Shown piece after piece: positions 41,553 through 51,325 of a stretch of DNA of 64,000 nt. This DNA comes from Mycobacterium sp. ACS4054. Lineage in GTDB: Bacteria; Actinomycetota; Actinomycetes; Mycobacteriales; Mycobacteriaceae. The DNA is taken from NCBI RefSeq assembly GCF_001667275.1, contig NZ_LZHV01000073.1, forward strand, positions 1-64,000. Reading direction: 5' to 3'. The translations under genes and the position numbers were made by a program. Position 1 is the stretch's first letter. Every line of letters begins with the position of its first letter. Below the pieces are notes generated by a model. It was not told the DNA's origin, made no database searches, and worked only from the letters and a program-made list of their open reading frames with translations.

Positions 41553-42206
41553 CTAGCGGCCGGCGGCGCCGGGCCCGCCCTTGTCGGGGCGCGCCGCGAC
41601 GGCGGCCTCCCGCTCCTCCGGGGCGCCCCGGAGCCCATGCCAGAACAGGTTGATCATCAGCTCGGCGGCCTCGTCGGCGTCGATGTCACCGATGCTGAGC
41701 TGGTTGGCGGTGGCCTCGCCGGCGCCCACCAGCGCCACGGCCATCATCTCGTGCTCGCGGTCGGTGCGAGGGGTGCGACTGCCGGCCCGCACCAGCCCCG
41801 CGACCAGCTCGATGATCTTTTCGCGTCCCTCGCGCACCATGTGGGCGAACGCCTGCGAGCTGGTGGCCTGCGTGTACATCACGATCCACGACGCCCGGTT
41901 GGCGTCGATGTAGCGCATGAACGCCACGATGGTGTTGCGCAGCAGGTCTTTCGGGCTCTGGGTGAAGTCGATGTCGGCGCGGACCGCATCGATGAACCGG
42001 CCCATCTCCCGGTTCAGGCAGGCGCCGAACAGGTCTTCCTTGGAGCCGTAGTACAGGTACAGCATCGGCTTGGAGATCTGCGCCTCGGCGGCGATGGCGT
42101 CCATCGACGTCTCGTGGTAGCCGTTGACCGAAAACATCTGCACGGCGGCGTCGAGCATCTGTTGCTCGCGGACAGCGCGCGGTAACCGCTTCGTGCCACC
42201 CGCCAT
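41553..42206 (-). CDS. TetR family transcriptional regulator (Rv0238-like)
   Basis: A 217-residue regulator. The helix-turn-helix spans about residues 12-58 (AAVQMFSVNGYHETSMDAIA, then ISKPMLYLYYGSKEDLF), followed by a TetR C-terminal domain. A ribosome site GAGAGG precedes the ATG. It follows lpqI by 52 bp on the same strand and precedes the ClC gene by 16 bp, so the three may be co-transcribed. It is the nearest TetR to the fabG4/fadA2 promoter, but a link is not shown. Confidence 0.9.
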   Translation of the reverse strand: MAGGTKRLPRAVREQQMLDAAVQMFSVNGYHETSMDAIAAEAQISKPMLYLYYGSKEDLFGACLNREMGRFIDAVRADIDFTQSPKDLLRNTIVAFMRYIDANRASWIVMYTQATSSQAFAHMVREGREKIIELVAGLVRAGSRTPRTDREHEMMAVALVGAGEATANQLSIGDIDADEAAELMINLFWHGLRGAPEEREAAVAARPDKGGPGAAGR

Positions 42207-42258
42207 CGCTTGCCTCTCTAGCCCGTCTATCTGACTCCAGGGTAAGCACTGAGCGCGG

Positions 42259-43401
42259 TCAGTGGCCGCACTTGGGGCTTTGCCCCTTCATCGGCGTCAG
42301 CCGCCCCAGCGAGGCGTCGACCGCCGCCATCTGCAGTTGTCCCGAGTCCACCGCCTTGACCAGGCCGTCAAGCACCGCCGGCACTTCTTTCGTGGTGACC
42401 CACAACGCGACGTCGGTGCCGGCCTGCAGCGTCCGCAGCACGGCGTCCGGCACGTCGTACCTGTCGGAGATCGCCCCCATGCTGGAGAGGTCGTCGCTGA
42501 AGATCGGCCCGTCGAACGGCTTGCCGCCGTAGCCGTTTCCGGTGCGCAGCATCTGCACCGCCTCGCGGCTGAGGCTGGCGGGCAGGTCGCCCGTCAGCCC
42601 GGGCACCTGCAGGTGACCCACCATCACCCCGGCGGGGACCACGCCCACGAGGTTGCGGAACGGAACCAGGTCGACGTCCTGCATCTGGTCGAGCGGCGGC
42701 GTCACGACACCGCCCTTGTGCGTATCACCCGAACCACGGCCATGGCCGGGAAAGTGCTTGAAGACCGGTTCGATACCGGCGTCGCGCAGGCCCCTGGCGT
42801 AGGCATCGCCGTAGCGCGTGACCGTCTGGGGATCCGCGCCGAAGGACCGGTTACCGATCACGCTGTCGTCGGGGGCGTCGGTGACGACGTCGATGTCGGG
42901 CGCGAAGTCGATGGTGATGCCCAGGTCGTGCATCTTTCGGCCCCGGTCCAGCTCGAGGTCGTGGACCTGGTCGGGTGTCATGGTCTGGGCGAGCTGCTTC
43001 GGCGACGGCGCCTCGCCGATCCGCTTCTTCAGCCGCGAGACCCGGCCGCCCTCCTCGTCGACGCTAACGGCCAGCGCCAGCGGTCCGGCGCCGTTCTTGA
43101 TGTCGTTCAGCGGGCCGTCGAAGATCGACTGGTCGGTCCAGCTGCCGATGAAGATGCCCCCGACGTGGAAGTCGTTGACGACGGCTTTGGCGTCGTCGGC
43201 GTTTTTCACGCCCACCATCAGCAGCTGGGCCAGCTTGTCGCGGACCGGGAGCGTCGTGACGTCACCGCACGCCGGTGGGGCGGCCGCCGGCTTGCTGACC
43301 GAGGTCGATGACGGGCCGGGCGGGTGGGCGGTGTGGTGAGCGCAGCCCGCCACCAGAGCCGACACGAAGGCGAGCACGGCCAGGGTGCGCGAAAATGACA
43401 T
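42259..43401 (-). CDS. lpqI: Lipoprotein LpqI, family 3 beta-N-acetylglucosaminidase
   Basis: A 380-residue lipoprotein with a signal ending in ALVAGC (lipidated Cys near residue 20). The GH3 domain has the NagZ-type signature KHFPGHGRGSGDTHKG near residue 205 with the His/Asp dyad, IDFAPDIDVV upstream, and the nucleophile Asp in IFSDDLSSMGAI near residue 300. It releases GlcNAc from peptidoglycan fragments outside the cytosol for wall recycling. It corresponds to Rv0237. Confidence 0.93.
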   Translation of the reverse strand: MSFSRTLAVLAFVSALVAGCAHHTAHPPGPSSTSVSKPAAAPPACGDVTTLPVRDKLAQLLMVGVKNADDAKAVVNDFHVGGIFIGSWTDQSIFDGPLNDIKNGAGPLALAVSVDEEGGRVSRLKKRIGEAPSPKQLAQTMTPDQVHDLELDRGRKMHDLGITIDFAPDIDVVTDAPDDSVIGNRSFGADPQTVTRYGDAYARGLRDAGIEPVFKHFPGHGRGSGDTHKGGVVTPPLDQMQDVDLVPFRNLVGVVPAGVMVGHLQVPGLTGDLPASLSREAVQMLRTGNGYGGKPFDGPIFSDDLSSMGAISDRYDVPDAVLRTLQAGTDVALWVTTKEVPAVLDGLVKAVDSGQLQMAAVDASLGRLTPMKGQSPKCGH

Positions 43402-43526
43402 CGGGCCATGCTTTCATGGCGCTATCCGGGCCTCTGGATCTGGGGAGCGACGAGGTTTCGTCGGGGGTTTTCTTCTTCGGGTGCGGGGGCACTCCTGGGC
43501 TGGTGCCAGCGGGGCTAGGGGGCAAG

Positions 43527-43736
43527 ATGCCAGCGAAGACCGGTTTCGCCCTGGCCGCGGCGGCCAGCATCGCGGTGGGTCTGTCGGTCGGCGTCGCGAC
43601 GACCGTCGGCGTCACACTGGCCGTCGCCGACCACGGCGCGGCCCCGGTGCGGGCCGGTCCGGCCGCGCTGATCCCGCTCGGGCCACACCAGGTGCAATAC
43701 GGCGACAGGTGCTTTCACGGGCACTGTCTGCCCTGA
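43527..43736 (+). CDS. Small membrane or secreted protein, 69 aa, DUF2613-like
   Basis: It starts at ATG 43527 with AGGGGG just upstream. One hydrophobic segment (FALAAAASIAVGLSVGVATT) is followed by TVGVTLAVADHG and an extracytoplasmic tail that ends VQYGDRCFHGHCLP with two Cys. The layout (AAAS-VGL, VTL, and a tail ending in Y-G-[DN]-R) parallels the DUF2613 protein 82 bp downstream, suggesting a divergent duplicate. Function unknown. Confidence 0.65.
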   Translation: MPAKTGFALAAAASIAVGLSVGVATTVGVTLAVADHGAAPVRAGPAALIPLGPHQVQYGDRCFHGHCLP

Positions 43737-43818
43737 CGAGCGTCTCGGGACGCCGAGGGCGCTTCTGCTAGGTTGGCGCTAGGCCGCCGTTTTCCCAGAT
43801 GCCACAGAGGAGCCGTTG

Positions 43819-43992
43819 ATGAACCGGATCATTGCGCCCGCCGCCGCGAGCGTGGTGGTCGGTCTGTTGCTCGGCGCGGCAGCGATCTTCGGAATCACCT
43901 TGATGGTGCAGGAGGACACGAAACCGCCACTCCCCGGGGGCGATCCGCAGTCGTCAGTGCTCAACCGGGTCGAGTACGGCAACCGTAGCTAG
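43819..43992 (+). CDS. DUF2613 small membrane protein (Rv0236A-like), 57 aa
   Basis: It begins MNRIIAPAAASVVVGLLLGA with a hydrophobic segment covering about residues 5-30. The tail reads KPPLPGGDPQSSVLNRVEYG and ends in NRS. GAGGAG lies just before the ATG. It matches what I recall of Rv0236A, also next to aftD. The TAG stop is directly followed by the dispersed repeat element. The role is unknown; proximity to aftD suggests the cell envelope. Confidence 0.85.
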   Translation: MNRIIAPAAASVVVGLLLGAAAIFGITLMVQEDTKPPLPGGDPQSSVLNRVEYGNRS

Positions 43993-44037
43993 CGGCGATC
44001 GCAAGCGCGGCGCAGCCGGGTGTAGCGGGTCGCCGCC
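43993..44037. repeat. Dispersed ~45-bp hairpin element, copy 1
   Basis: It starts immediately after the TAG stop of the DUF2613 gene. Ends CGGCGA / TCGCCG pair, and an inner CGGC-GCA-GCCG can form a second small stem. Copy 2 at 54967-55011 aligns without gaps with 6 mismatches. The outer-pair change (C-G here, T-A there) preserves pairing. Confidence 0.75.
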
Positions 44038-44098
44038 GTCAGACTCTGCGGCGGAATCAGACGCCGGCGCGCCGGCTTCATCGTCGCCGGCCGCGCCC

Positions 44099-47000
44099 GT
44101 GTCGCGCCGCTGGTTGTGGTTGGTCGGGGCGATCGCCTGCGCGTTGACGTTCGCCCAATCCCCGGGGCGGGTCTCCCCGGACACCAAACTCGACCTGACC
44201 GCCAACCCGCTGCGCTTCCTGGCCCGGGCCACCAACCTGTGGAACAGCGAGCTGCCGTTCGGGCAGGCGCAGAATCAGGCCTATGGGTACCTCTTCCCGC
44301 ACGGCACCTTCTTCGCCGTCGGCCATCTGCTCGCGGTGCCGGGCTGGGTGACCCAGCGGCTGTGGTGGGCGCTCCTGCTCACGGTCGGCTTCTGGGGGCT
44401 GTTGCGGGTCGCCGAGGCGCTGGGCATCGGCAGCCCCGCCTCGCGGGTGATCGGGGCCGTCGCGTTCGCGCTGTCGCCGCGGGTGCTGACGACGCTGGGC
44501 TCGATCTCGTCGGAAACGCTGCCGATGATGCTGGCGCCCTGGGTGTTGCTGCCCACGATCCTGGCCCTGCGCGCCACGGCCAACCGGTCGGTGCGGGGGC
44601 TCGCGGCGCAGGCCGGCCTGGCGGTGGCGTTGATGGGCGCGGTGAACGCGATCGCCACGCTGGCCGGTTGCCTGCCCGCGGTCATCTGGTGGGCGTGCCA
44701 CCGGCCGAACCGGTTGTGGTGGCGCTACACGGGGTGGTGGCTGCTGGCGCTGGCGCTGGCGGCGCTGTGGTGGGTGGTGGCGCTGCTGATGCTGCGGGCC
44801 ATCAGCCCGCCCTTCCTCGATTTCATCGAATCCTCCGGTGTGACAACCCAATGGTCGTCGCTCACCGAGATCTTGCGCGGCACCGACAGCTGGACCCCGT
44901 ACGTGGCGCCGACCGCCACCGCCGGCGCGCCGCTGGTGACCGGTTCGGCGGCCGTGCTGGCGACCTGCCTGGTCGCGGCGGCCGGGCTGGCGGGGCCGGC
45001 CTCGGCGACGATGCCGGCCCGCGGGCGGTTGGTGACGATGCTGTTGGCCGGCGTGGTGTTGATGGCCGCCGGCTACAGCGGCGGGCTGGGTTCGCCGGTG
45101 GCGCACGCCGTGCAGGTGTTCCTGGACGCCGGGGGCGCGCCGCTGCGCAACGTGCACAAGCTGGGCTCGGTGGTGCGGATCCCGATCGCGTTGGGGGTGG
45201 CCCAGGTGCTGGGCCGGGTGCCGCTGCCCGGGCGGCGGCCCGGGTGGCTGCGCGCGTTCGCCCACCCCGAGCGCGACCGGCGGGTGGCGGTCGCGATCGT
45301 GGTGCTGACGGCGCTGATGGTGAGCACCTCGCTGGCGTGGACCGGCCGGCTGACCCCGCCGGGCACCTTCAGCGCCATACCCCGGTACTGGCAGGAGACC
45401 GCCGACTGGCTCGACCGACACAACACCGGGACGCCCGCCCCGGGCCGGGTGTTGGTCGTCCCGGGGGCGCCGTTCGCCACGCAGGTGTGGGGCACCAGCC
45501 ATGACGAGCCGCTGCAGGTGCTGGGCGGCAGCCCGTGGGGGGTGCGCGACTCCATCCCGTTGACCCCGCCGCAAACCATCCGGGCGCTCGATTCGGTGCA
45601 ACGCCTGTTCGCCGCCGGGCGCCCCTCGCCCGGTCTGGCCGATACCCTTGCGCGCCAAGGTATTTCGTATGTGGTGCTGCGCAACGACCTGGACCCGGAT
45701 ACGTCGCGGTCGGCGCGTCCCATCCTGGTGCACCGCGCCATCGACGGCTCGCCGGGGCTGGCGAAGGTGGCGCAGTTCGGCGCGCCGGTGGGCCCGGGGA
45801 CCCTGGCGGGGTTCGTCGCCGACAGCGGGCTGCGCCCGCGCTACCCGGCCGTCGAGGTGTATCGGGTCACCGGCGGTTCGGGCGCGCCGTACTTCGCCGA
45901 CGTCGACCGGCTCGCCCGCGTCGACGGCGGACCGGAGGTGCTGCTGCGCCTCGACGAGCGGCGCCGGCTGCAGGGCCGACCGCCGCTGGGGCCGGTGCTG
46001 ATGAGCGCCGACGCGCGCGGCGCCGTGCTGCCGGTGCCTGCGGTGACCGTCACCGACACCCCGGTGGCCCGCGAAACCGACTACGGCCGGGTTGACCACC
46101 ACTCGTCGGCCATCCGGGCTCCGGGTGACGCCCGGCATACCTACAACCGCGTGCCCGACTATCCGGTCCCCGGGGCCGACCCGGTCGTCGGCGCCTGGAC
46201 CGGCGGCCGGGTCACCGTGTCCAGCTCGTCGTCGGACTCCACCGCGATGCCCGACGTCGCGCCGGCCACCTCGTCCGTCGCCGCCATCGACGGCGACCCG
46301 GCGACCGCGTGGGTGTCCAATTCGCTGCAGTCCGCCGTCGGCCAGTGGCTGCAGGTCGACTTCGACCACCCGCTGACCAACGCGGCGATCACCCTCACCC
46401 CCAGCGCGACCGCCGTCGGCGCGCAGGTCCGCCGCATCCTGATCGAAACCGCGACCGGCAGCACGACCCTGCGGTTCGACGAGCCGGGCAAGCCGCTCGC
46501 CTCCGCGCTGCCCTACGGCGAGACGCCGTGGGTGCGGATCACCGCGGCGGGCACCGACGACGGGTCCCCCGGCGTGCAATTCGGGATCACCGACCTGTCG
46601 ATCACCCAGTACGACGCGTCCGGATTCGCCCACCCGGTCGAACTGCGGCACACCGTGCGGGTTCCCGGGCCGCCGCCCGGCTCGGCGATCGCGGGCTGGA
46701 ACCTGGGTTCCGAGCTGCTCGGCAGGCCGGGCTGCGCGCGGGCGCCCGACGGTGTGCGCTGCGCCCCCATCGCCTTGGCCCCGGAGGAGCCGGTCAACCT
46801 CAGCCGGACGCTGACCGTTCCCGCGCCGATGTCGGTGACCCCGCTGGTGTGGGTGCGGCCACGGCAGGGGCCCAAGCTCGCCGACCTGATCGCCGAGCCG
46901 AACACCACCCGGGCGCGGGGCGACGCCGACCTGGTGGACGTGCTGGGCTCGGCGTATGCGGCGACCGACGGCGACCCGGCCACCGCGTGGACGGCGCCGC

Positions 47001-48280
47001 AGCGCGTGGTGCAGCACAAGACTCCGCCCACGCTGACGCTCACCCTGCCGCGACCGACCCAGGTCACCGGGCTGCGCCTGGTGCCCAGCCCCTCCGCGCT
47101 GCCCGCTCACCCGACGATGGTGGCGGTCAACCTGGGCGACGGCCCGCAGGTCCGCGCGTTGAAACCCGGAGAGGCACAAATTCTTTCGCTCAATCCCCGG
47201 GTGACCGACAGCGTCACCGTCAGCCTGCTGGACTGGGAAGACGTCATCGACCGCAACGCGTTGGGCTTCGACCAGCTCAAACCGCCGGGGCTGGCCGAGG
47301 TGGCGGCCCTGGGCGCGGACGGCAAGGCGATCGCGCCCGCCGACGCCGCCCGCAATCGTGCCCGCGAGATCACCGTCGACTGCGACCACGGCCCGGTCGT
47401 CGCGGTCGCGGGCCGCTTCGTGCACACGTCGATCCGCACCACCGTGGGCGCCCTGCTCGACGACGAACCCGTTGCCGCGCAGGCGTGCGACCGCGATCCG
47501 ATCACCCTGCCGGCGGGCCAGCAGGAGCTGTTGATCAGCCCTGGCGCCCAGTTCGTCGTCGACGGCGCCGACCTGTCCCTGCCGGCCGCCGACGCGGGCG
47601 CTCCCGCCGCCGCCGCGGCCCCAGTGTGGCGGGCGTGGGGCCCGGATCGTCGCGAGGTGCAGGCGCCCCCGTCGCCCACGTCGCGGGTGCTGGTCATCCC
47701 CGAAAGCATCAACCCCGGTTGGGTGGCCCGCACCGGCACCGGCGCGCGGCTGACGCCGGTGGCCGTCAACGGCTGGCAGCAAGGCTGGGTGGTGCCCCCG
47801 GGTGACCCCGGCACCATCACGCTGACGTTCCCGTCCAACGCGCCGTACCGGGCGGGCCTGGCGGTGGGGCTGGCCCTGCTGCCGCTGCTGGCCATGCTCG
47901 CGCTGTGGCGCACGCGTCGCACGGGGGTCGCAGGCGTGCCCGCGTCACCGTGGCGGCCCGGACCGTGGGCGGCGGTCGCGGTGTTGGCGTGCGGGGCGGT
48001 GATCGCGGGCGTGGCCGGGGTCGCGGTGGTCGGCGCCGCCCTGGGCCTGCGGTACGCACTGCGCCGCCGGGGCCCCGACCGGGCCGCGATGGTGCTCAGC
48101 GCGGGCGGGCTGATTCTCGCCGGGGCCGTGCTGTCGCGGCATCCGTGGCGATCGGTCGACGGGTACGCGGGCCATTCGGCGAATGTTCAGCTGCTGGCGC
48201 TGATTTCGCTCGCGGTGCTCGCCGCGTCCGCGGTGACGATGCGGTCCGAGGATCGGACCGAGGAGGAACCGCGGCATTGA
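44099..48280 (+). CDS. aftD: Arabinofuranosyltransferase AftD
   Basis: A 1393-residue GT-C glycosyltransferase that branches arabinan in arabinogalactan/lipoarabinomannan, acting at the periplasmic face. The N-terminal half, up to about residue 440, is polytopic. Landmarks include FAQSPGRVSPDTKLDLTANP with the loop Asp typical of GT-C enzymes, and AYGYLFPHGTFFAVGHLL. The periplasmic part contains two discoidin-like carbohydrate-binding modules, each marked by DGDPATAW (near residues 730 and 960). Three or four TM helices close the C-terminus (about residues 1255-1380). GTG at 44099 has no strong ribosome site and lies 61 bp after the repeat element. It corresponds to Rv0236c. Confidence 0.95.
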   Translation: MSRRWLWLVGAIACALTFAQSPGRVSPDTKLDLTANPLRFLARATNLWNSELPFGQAQNQAYGYLFPHGTFFAVGHLLAVPGWVTQRLWWALLLTVGFWGLLRVAEALGIGSPASRVIGAVAFALSPRVLTTLGSISSETLPMMLAPWVLLPTILALRATANRSVRGLAAQAGLAVALMGAVNAIATLAGCLPAVIWWACHRPNRLWWRYTGWWLLALALAALWWVVALLMLRAISPPFLDFIESSGVTTQWSSLTEILRGTDSWTPYVAPTATAGAPLVTGSAAVLATCLVAAAGLAGPASATMPARGRLVTMLLAGVVLMAAGYSGGLGSPVAHAVQVFLDAGGAPLRNVHKLGSVVRIPIALGVAQVLGRVPLPGRRPGWLRAFAHPERDRRVAVAIVVLTALMVSTSLAWTGRLTPPGTFSAIPRYWQETADWLDRHNTGTPAPGRVLVVPGAPFATQVWGTSHDEPLQVLGGSPWGVRDSIPLTPPQTIRALDSVQRLFAAGRPSPGLADTLARQGISYVVLRNDLDPDTSRSARPILVHRAIDGSPGLAKVAQFGAPVGPGTLAGFVADSGLRPRYPAVEVYRVTGGSGAPYFADVDRLARVDGGPEVLLRLDERRRLQGRPPLGPVLMSADARGAVLPVPAVTVTDTPVARETDYGRVDHHSSAIRAPGDARHTYNRVPDYPVPGADPVVGAWTGGRVTVSSSSSDSTAMPDVAPATSSVAAIDGDPATAWVSNSLQSAVGQWLQVDFDHPLTNAAITLTPSATAVGAQVRRILIETATGSTTLRFDEPGKPLASALPYGETPWVRITAAGTDDGSPGVQFGITDLSITQYDASGFAHPVELRHTVRVPGPPPGSAIAGWNLGSELLGRPGCARAPDGVRCAPIALAPEEPVNLSRTLTVPAPMSVTPLVWVRPRQGPKLADLIAEPNTTRARGDADLVDVLGSAYAATDGDPATAWTAPQRVVQHKTPPTLTLTLPRPTQVTGLRLVPSPSALPAHPTMVAVNLGDGPQVRALKPGEAQILSLNPRVTDSVTVSLLDWEDVIDRNALGFDQLKPPGLAEVAALGADGKAIAPADAARNRAREITVDCDHGPVVAVAGRFVHTSIRTTVGALLDDEPVAAQACDRDPITLPAGQQELLISPGAQFVVDGADLSLPAADAGAPAAAAAPVWRAWGPDRREVQAPPSPTSRVLVIPESINPGWVARTGTGARLTPVAVNGWQQGWVVPPGDPGTITLTFPSNAPYRAGLAVGLALLPLLAMLALWRTRRTGVAGVPASPWRPGPWAAVAVLACGAVIAGVAGVAVVGAALGLRYALRRRGPDRAAMVLSAGGLILAGAVLSRHPWRSVDGYAGHSANVQLLALISLAVLAASAVTMRSEDRTEEEPRH

Positions 48281-48415
48281 CTCCCGCGGTGACGATGCCC
48301 GAGCGCGCGCGCGGGGCCCGCGACGAATAGCCCCGGGGGCTTGGCTAGCCGTTTACCGGCTGATTCACTGGATATGCGGGTCTGTGTGACCGCCACCGTC
48401 CGAGGAGTTACGGCC

Positions 48416-49861
48416 ATGGGCTGGTTTTCCGCACCCGAATATTGGCTCGGCACAGAGGTGCTCGAGCGGGGCGTCGCGGTGGTCTACCTGCTCGCGTTCG
48501 TCGCGGCCGCGGCCCAATTCCGGGCGCTCATCGGGGAAGAGGGGATGCAGCCCATCCCGCGGTTCCTGGCCGGGCAGTCGTTCTGGCGGACCCCCAGCCT
48601 GTTTCATCTGCGCTACTCGGATCGGCTGTTCTCCACGGTGTCCTGGTTCGGCGCGGCGCTGTCGGCGGCGATCGTCGCCGGTGCGGCCGACGCGGTGCCG
48701 CTGTGGGCGGCGATGCTGCTGTGGCTGACGCTGTGGGTGCTCTACCTTTCGATCGTCAACGTCGGGCAGAGCTGGTATGCGTTCGGGTGGGAGTCGCTGC
48801 TGCTGGAGACCGGCTTCCTGATGATTTTTCTGGGCAATCACCAAGTGGCGCCGCCGCTGTTGACGTTGTGGATGGTCCGGTTGCTGTTGTTCCGGGTGGA
48901 GTTCGGCGCGGGGCTGATCAAGATGCGGGGCGACCCGTGCTGGCGCGACCTGACCTGCCTGTACTACCACCACGAAACGCAGCCCATGCCGGGCCCGTTG
49001 AGCTGGTTCTTTCACCATTTGCCCAAGCCGCTGCATCGAATTGAGGTGGCGGGCAACCATTTCTCGCAGTTGATCGTGCCGTTCGGGTTGTTCGCGCCGC
49101 AACCGGTGGCCAGCGTCGCCGCGGCGGTCATCGTCATCACCCAGCTGTGGCTGGTGGCGTCGGGCAACTTCGCCTGGCTCAACTGGGTCACGATCCTGTT
49201 GGCGTGCAGCGCGATCGACGACTCCTCGGCGGCCGTGCTGTTCGGCCGGCTCGATCGTCCGGTGTTTGCGGCTACGCCGGTGTGGTTCGCGGCCCTGGTG
49301 GTCGCGTTCGCGGCTGCGGTGCTGTTCATGAGCTACTGGCCGGTGCGCAACATGCTGTCCTCGCGGCAGCGAATGAACGCCTCTTTCAACTCTTTTCATC
49401 TGGTGAACACCTATGGCGCGTTCGGCAGCATCGGGCGCGTCCGCCGCGAGGTGGTGATCGAAGGCACCGACGAAGCCCACCTGACGAACCAGACCGTGTG
49501 GAAGGAATACGAATTCAAGGGCAAGCCCGGCGCCATGCGCCGGCTCCCGCGACAGTGGGCGCCCTATCACCTGCGCCTGGACTGGCTGATGTGGTTCGCG
49601 GCCATCTCGCCGGGATACGCCCAACCGTGGTTGACGCCGTTCCTGCAGCGGCTGCTACGCAACGATCGGCCGACGCTGCGCCTGTTGCGGCGCAACCCAT
49701 TTCCCGATGCGCCGCCGCGGTACGTGCGTGCGCTGCTCTACGAGTATCGGTTCACCACACCCGCCGAGCTGCACCGTGACCGGGCCTGGTGGCATCGGAC
49801 GCTGATCGGCGGGTACGTCCGGCCGATGGCGTTGCCGACGGCGACGGCACCGCACGGCTGA
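48416..49861 (+). CDS. Lipase maturation factor-like membrane protein (Rv0235c-like)
   Basis: A 481-residue polytopic protein of the LMF1/DUF1222 family, whose animal members fold secreted lipases in the ER. Family blocks are GQSWYAFGWESLLLETGFL near residue 120, EFGAGLIKMRGDPCWRDLTC near residue 165, the adjoining YYHHETQPMPGPLSWFFHHL, and FNSFHLVNTYGAFGSIGRVR near residue 325, followed by a soluble C-terminal domain. The ATG at 48416 has GAGGAG upstream; an in-frame ATG at 48374 does not. The bacterial function is unknown. It directly follows aftD and its stop lies 1 nt from the convergent HNH gene. Confidence 0.9.
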   Translation: MGWFSAPEYWLGTEVLERGVAVVYLLAFVAAAAQFRALIGEEGMQPIPRFLAGQSFWRTPSLFHLRYSDRLFSTVSWFGAALSAAIVAGAADAVPLWAAMLLWLTLWVLYLSIVNVGQSWYAFGWESLLLETGFLMIFLGNHQVAPPLLTLWMVRLLLFRVEFGAGLIKMRGDPCWRDLTCLYYHHETQPMPGPLSWFFHHLPKPLHRIEVAGNHFSQLIVPFGLFAPQPVASVAAAVIVITQLWLVASGNFAWLNWVTILLACSAIDDSSAAVLFGRLDRPVFAATPVWFAALVVAFAAAVLFMSYWPVRNMLSSRQRMNASFNSFHLVNTYGAFGSIGRVRREVVIEGTDEAHLTNQTVWKEYEFKGKPGAMRRLPRQWAPYHLRLDWLMWFAAISPGYAQPWLTPFLQRLLRNDRPTLRLLRRNPFPDAPPRYVRALLYEYRFTTPAELHRDRAWWHRTLIGGYVRPMALPTATAPHG

Positions 49862-49862
49862 C

Positions 49863-51230
49863 TTAGGCCGCGTCGTCATCGTCGTCGTCTTTGCGCAGCA
49901 GCCTCTCGGGGTGGTGGAAGGTGTTGCTGCGCGGTTGCCCCCGTTCCAGCCGCGGGGGCGGGATCCATTCGGTATCCCCCTTTGCGTTTTTACGGGCGCG
50001 CCAGCCGCCGGGTTTGAGCAGGCGGTGATGTGGGCCGCAGGCGAAGGTGAGGTCATCGATGTCGGTGCGCCGGCGTTTGGCGTAGTCGGTGACGTGATGG
50101 ACTTCGGAGAGATAGCCCGGGACGGTGCAGCCTGGGGCAGAACAACCACGATCCTTGGCGTACAACATAATTCGTTGCCCGGGCGAGGCCAGCCGTTTGG
50201 TGTGATAGAGCGCCACGGGTTTGGCGTGGTCGAAGACCGCCAGGTAGTGGTGGGCGTGGCGGGCCAGGCGGATCACATCGCTGATCGGCAACCGGGTGCC
50301 CCCACCGGTGCGGCTCGTGCCGGTGGCGGCCTCTAGGTCTTGCAGTGTGGTGGTGATGACGATCGAGGCCGGTAACCCGTTGTGCTGGCCAAGCTTTCCC
50401 GAGGCCAACAACGCCCGGTTAGCCGCCAGCAGCGCATCGTGACTGCGCTGGGCGGTGGAGCGGGCATCACGGTCAATCGCTTCTTGCGTGGGGCTGCCAT
50501 CCACACAGGGGGTGTCCTCGAGCGGGTTGCACATGCCCGGGGCGGCCAGTTTGGCCAGCACCGCCTCCACGGTGGCCCGCGCCTCGGGGGTGAGCAGGCC
50601 GCGCAGCTCCGACATCCCATCGGGACCCTGCCTGCCCAGCGTGAGGCCGCGCCGCCGCGCCCGGTCGGTGTCGGTGAACCGGCCGTCGGGGTTGAGGCAG
50701 TCGGCGAGGTGATCGGCGAGGCTGGCGAGTTGTTCGGGCCGAAACTGGCTACCCGCAGCGACCAGCTCGGCTTCCACCGCTTCACGGGTCGGGGCGTCAA
50801 CCGCGGCGGGCAGTTGGTGGAAGAACCGGCGGATCACCGCCACCTGACCACCGCCCAGTGTCCCCGCACGCTGGGCCGCCGCGGTGGCCGGCAGGATGGG
50901 TTCGATCGGCTCGCCGGTCAACCCGTGCCGCGGCCCCAACTCGACCGCCTCGCGCACCCGCCGCGACGCCTCGGCGCGGCTGATCAACGCCGCCTCGGCG
51001 ATCGCGTGCGCCAGCGTGCCACCCAGCTCTTCGCCGGTGGCCTTATGCGCCAGGGAGTTGATCAGCGGGTGCTCGATCGCGGGCAGCCGCCGGCGCAGGC
51101 TCTCACAATGCTCCAACATCGCCAACTGCTCACCGGTGGCCAGCGCGTCACAGTCAGAACCGATCAGATCGTCGACCGCAGCATTGATGACGGCAAAGGC
51201 CGCCGACAACGCCTCCGGATCAACACTCAT
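49863..51230 (-). CDS. DUF222/HNH endonuclease-like protein (13E12 repeat family)
   Basis: A 455-residue protein with an N-terminal DUF222 region (about residues 20-320: LALISRAEASRRVREAVELG-type helices) and a C-terminal HNH nuclease motif, CSAPGCTVPGYLSEVHHV with ACGPHHRLLKPGGW, around residues 365-415. It ends in a short Asp run. In H37Rv such genes belong to the REP13E12 repetitive family and are linked to phage-like insertion sites. I see no flanking direct repeats. Lying between aftD/LMF and the TPP enzyme, it is probably an insertion relative to H37Rv. Confidence 0.88.
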   Translation of the reverse strand: MSVDPEALSAAFAVINAAVDDLIGSDCDALATGEQLAMLEHCESLRRRLPAIEHPLINSLAHKATGEELGGTLAHAIAEAALISRAEASRRVREAVELGPRHGLTGEPIEPILPATAAAQRAGTLGGGQVAVIRRFFHQLPAAVDAPTREAVEAELVAAGSQFRPEQLASLADHLADCLNPDGRFTDTDRARRRGLTLGRQGPDGMSELRGLLTPEARATVEAVLAKLAAPGMCNPLEDTPCVDGSPTQEAIDRDARSTAQRSHDALLAANRALLASGKLGQHNGLPASIVITTTLQDLEAATGTSRTGGGTRLPISDVIRLARHAHHYLAVFDHAKPVALYHTKRLASPGQRIMLYAKDRGCSAPGCTVPGYLSEVHHVTDYAKRRRTDIDDLTFACGPHHRLLKPGGWRARKNAKGDTEWIPPPRLERGQPRSNTFHHPERLLRKDDDDDDAA

Positions 51231-51325
51231 ACCCCGAAGCTAGCGGCACCCACCGACAGAAATCCGTCCGAAATCGCCACAGACGCACACTCGCGCACAA
51301 GATTTGGATAATCGGGGCTGAGCCG

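Noticed and set aside
44078..47782. 1234-codon open frame antisense to aftD
   Set aside because: Arg/Gly/Ala/His-rich translation with no domain; a shadow of the GC-rich third-position bias of aftD.
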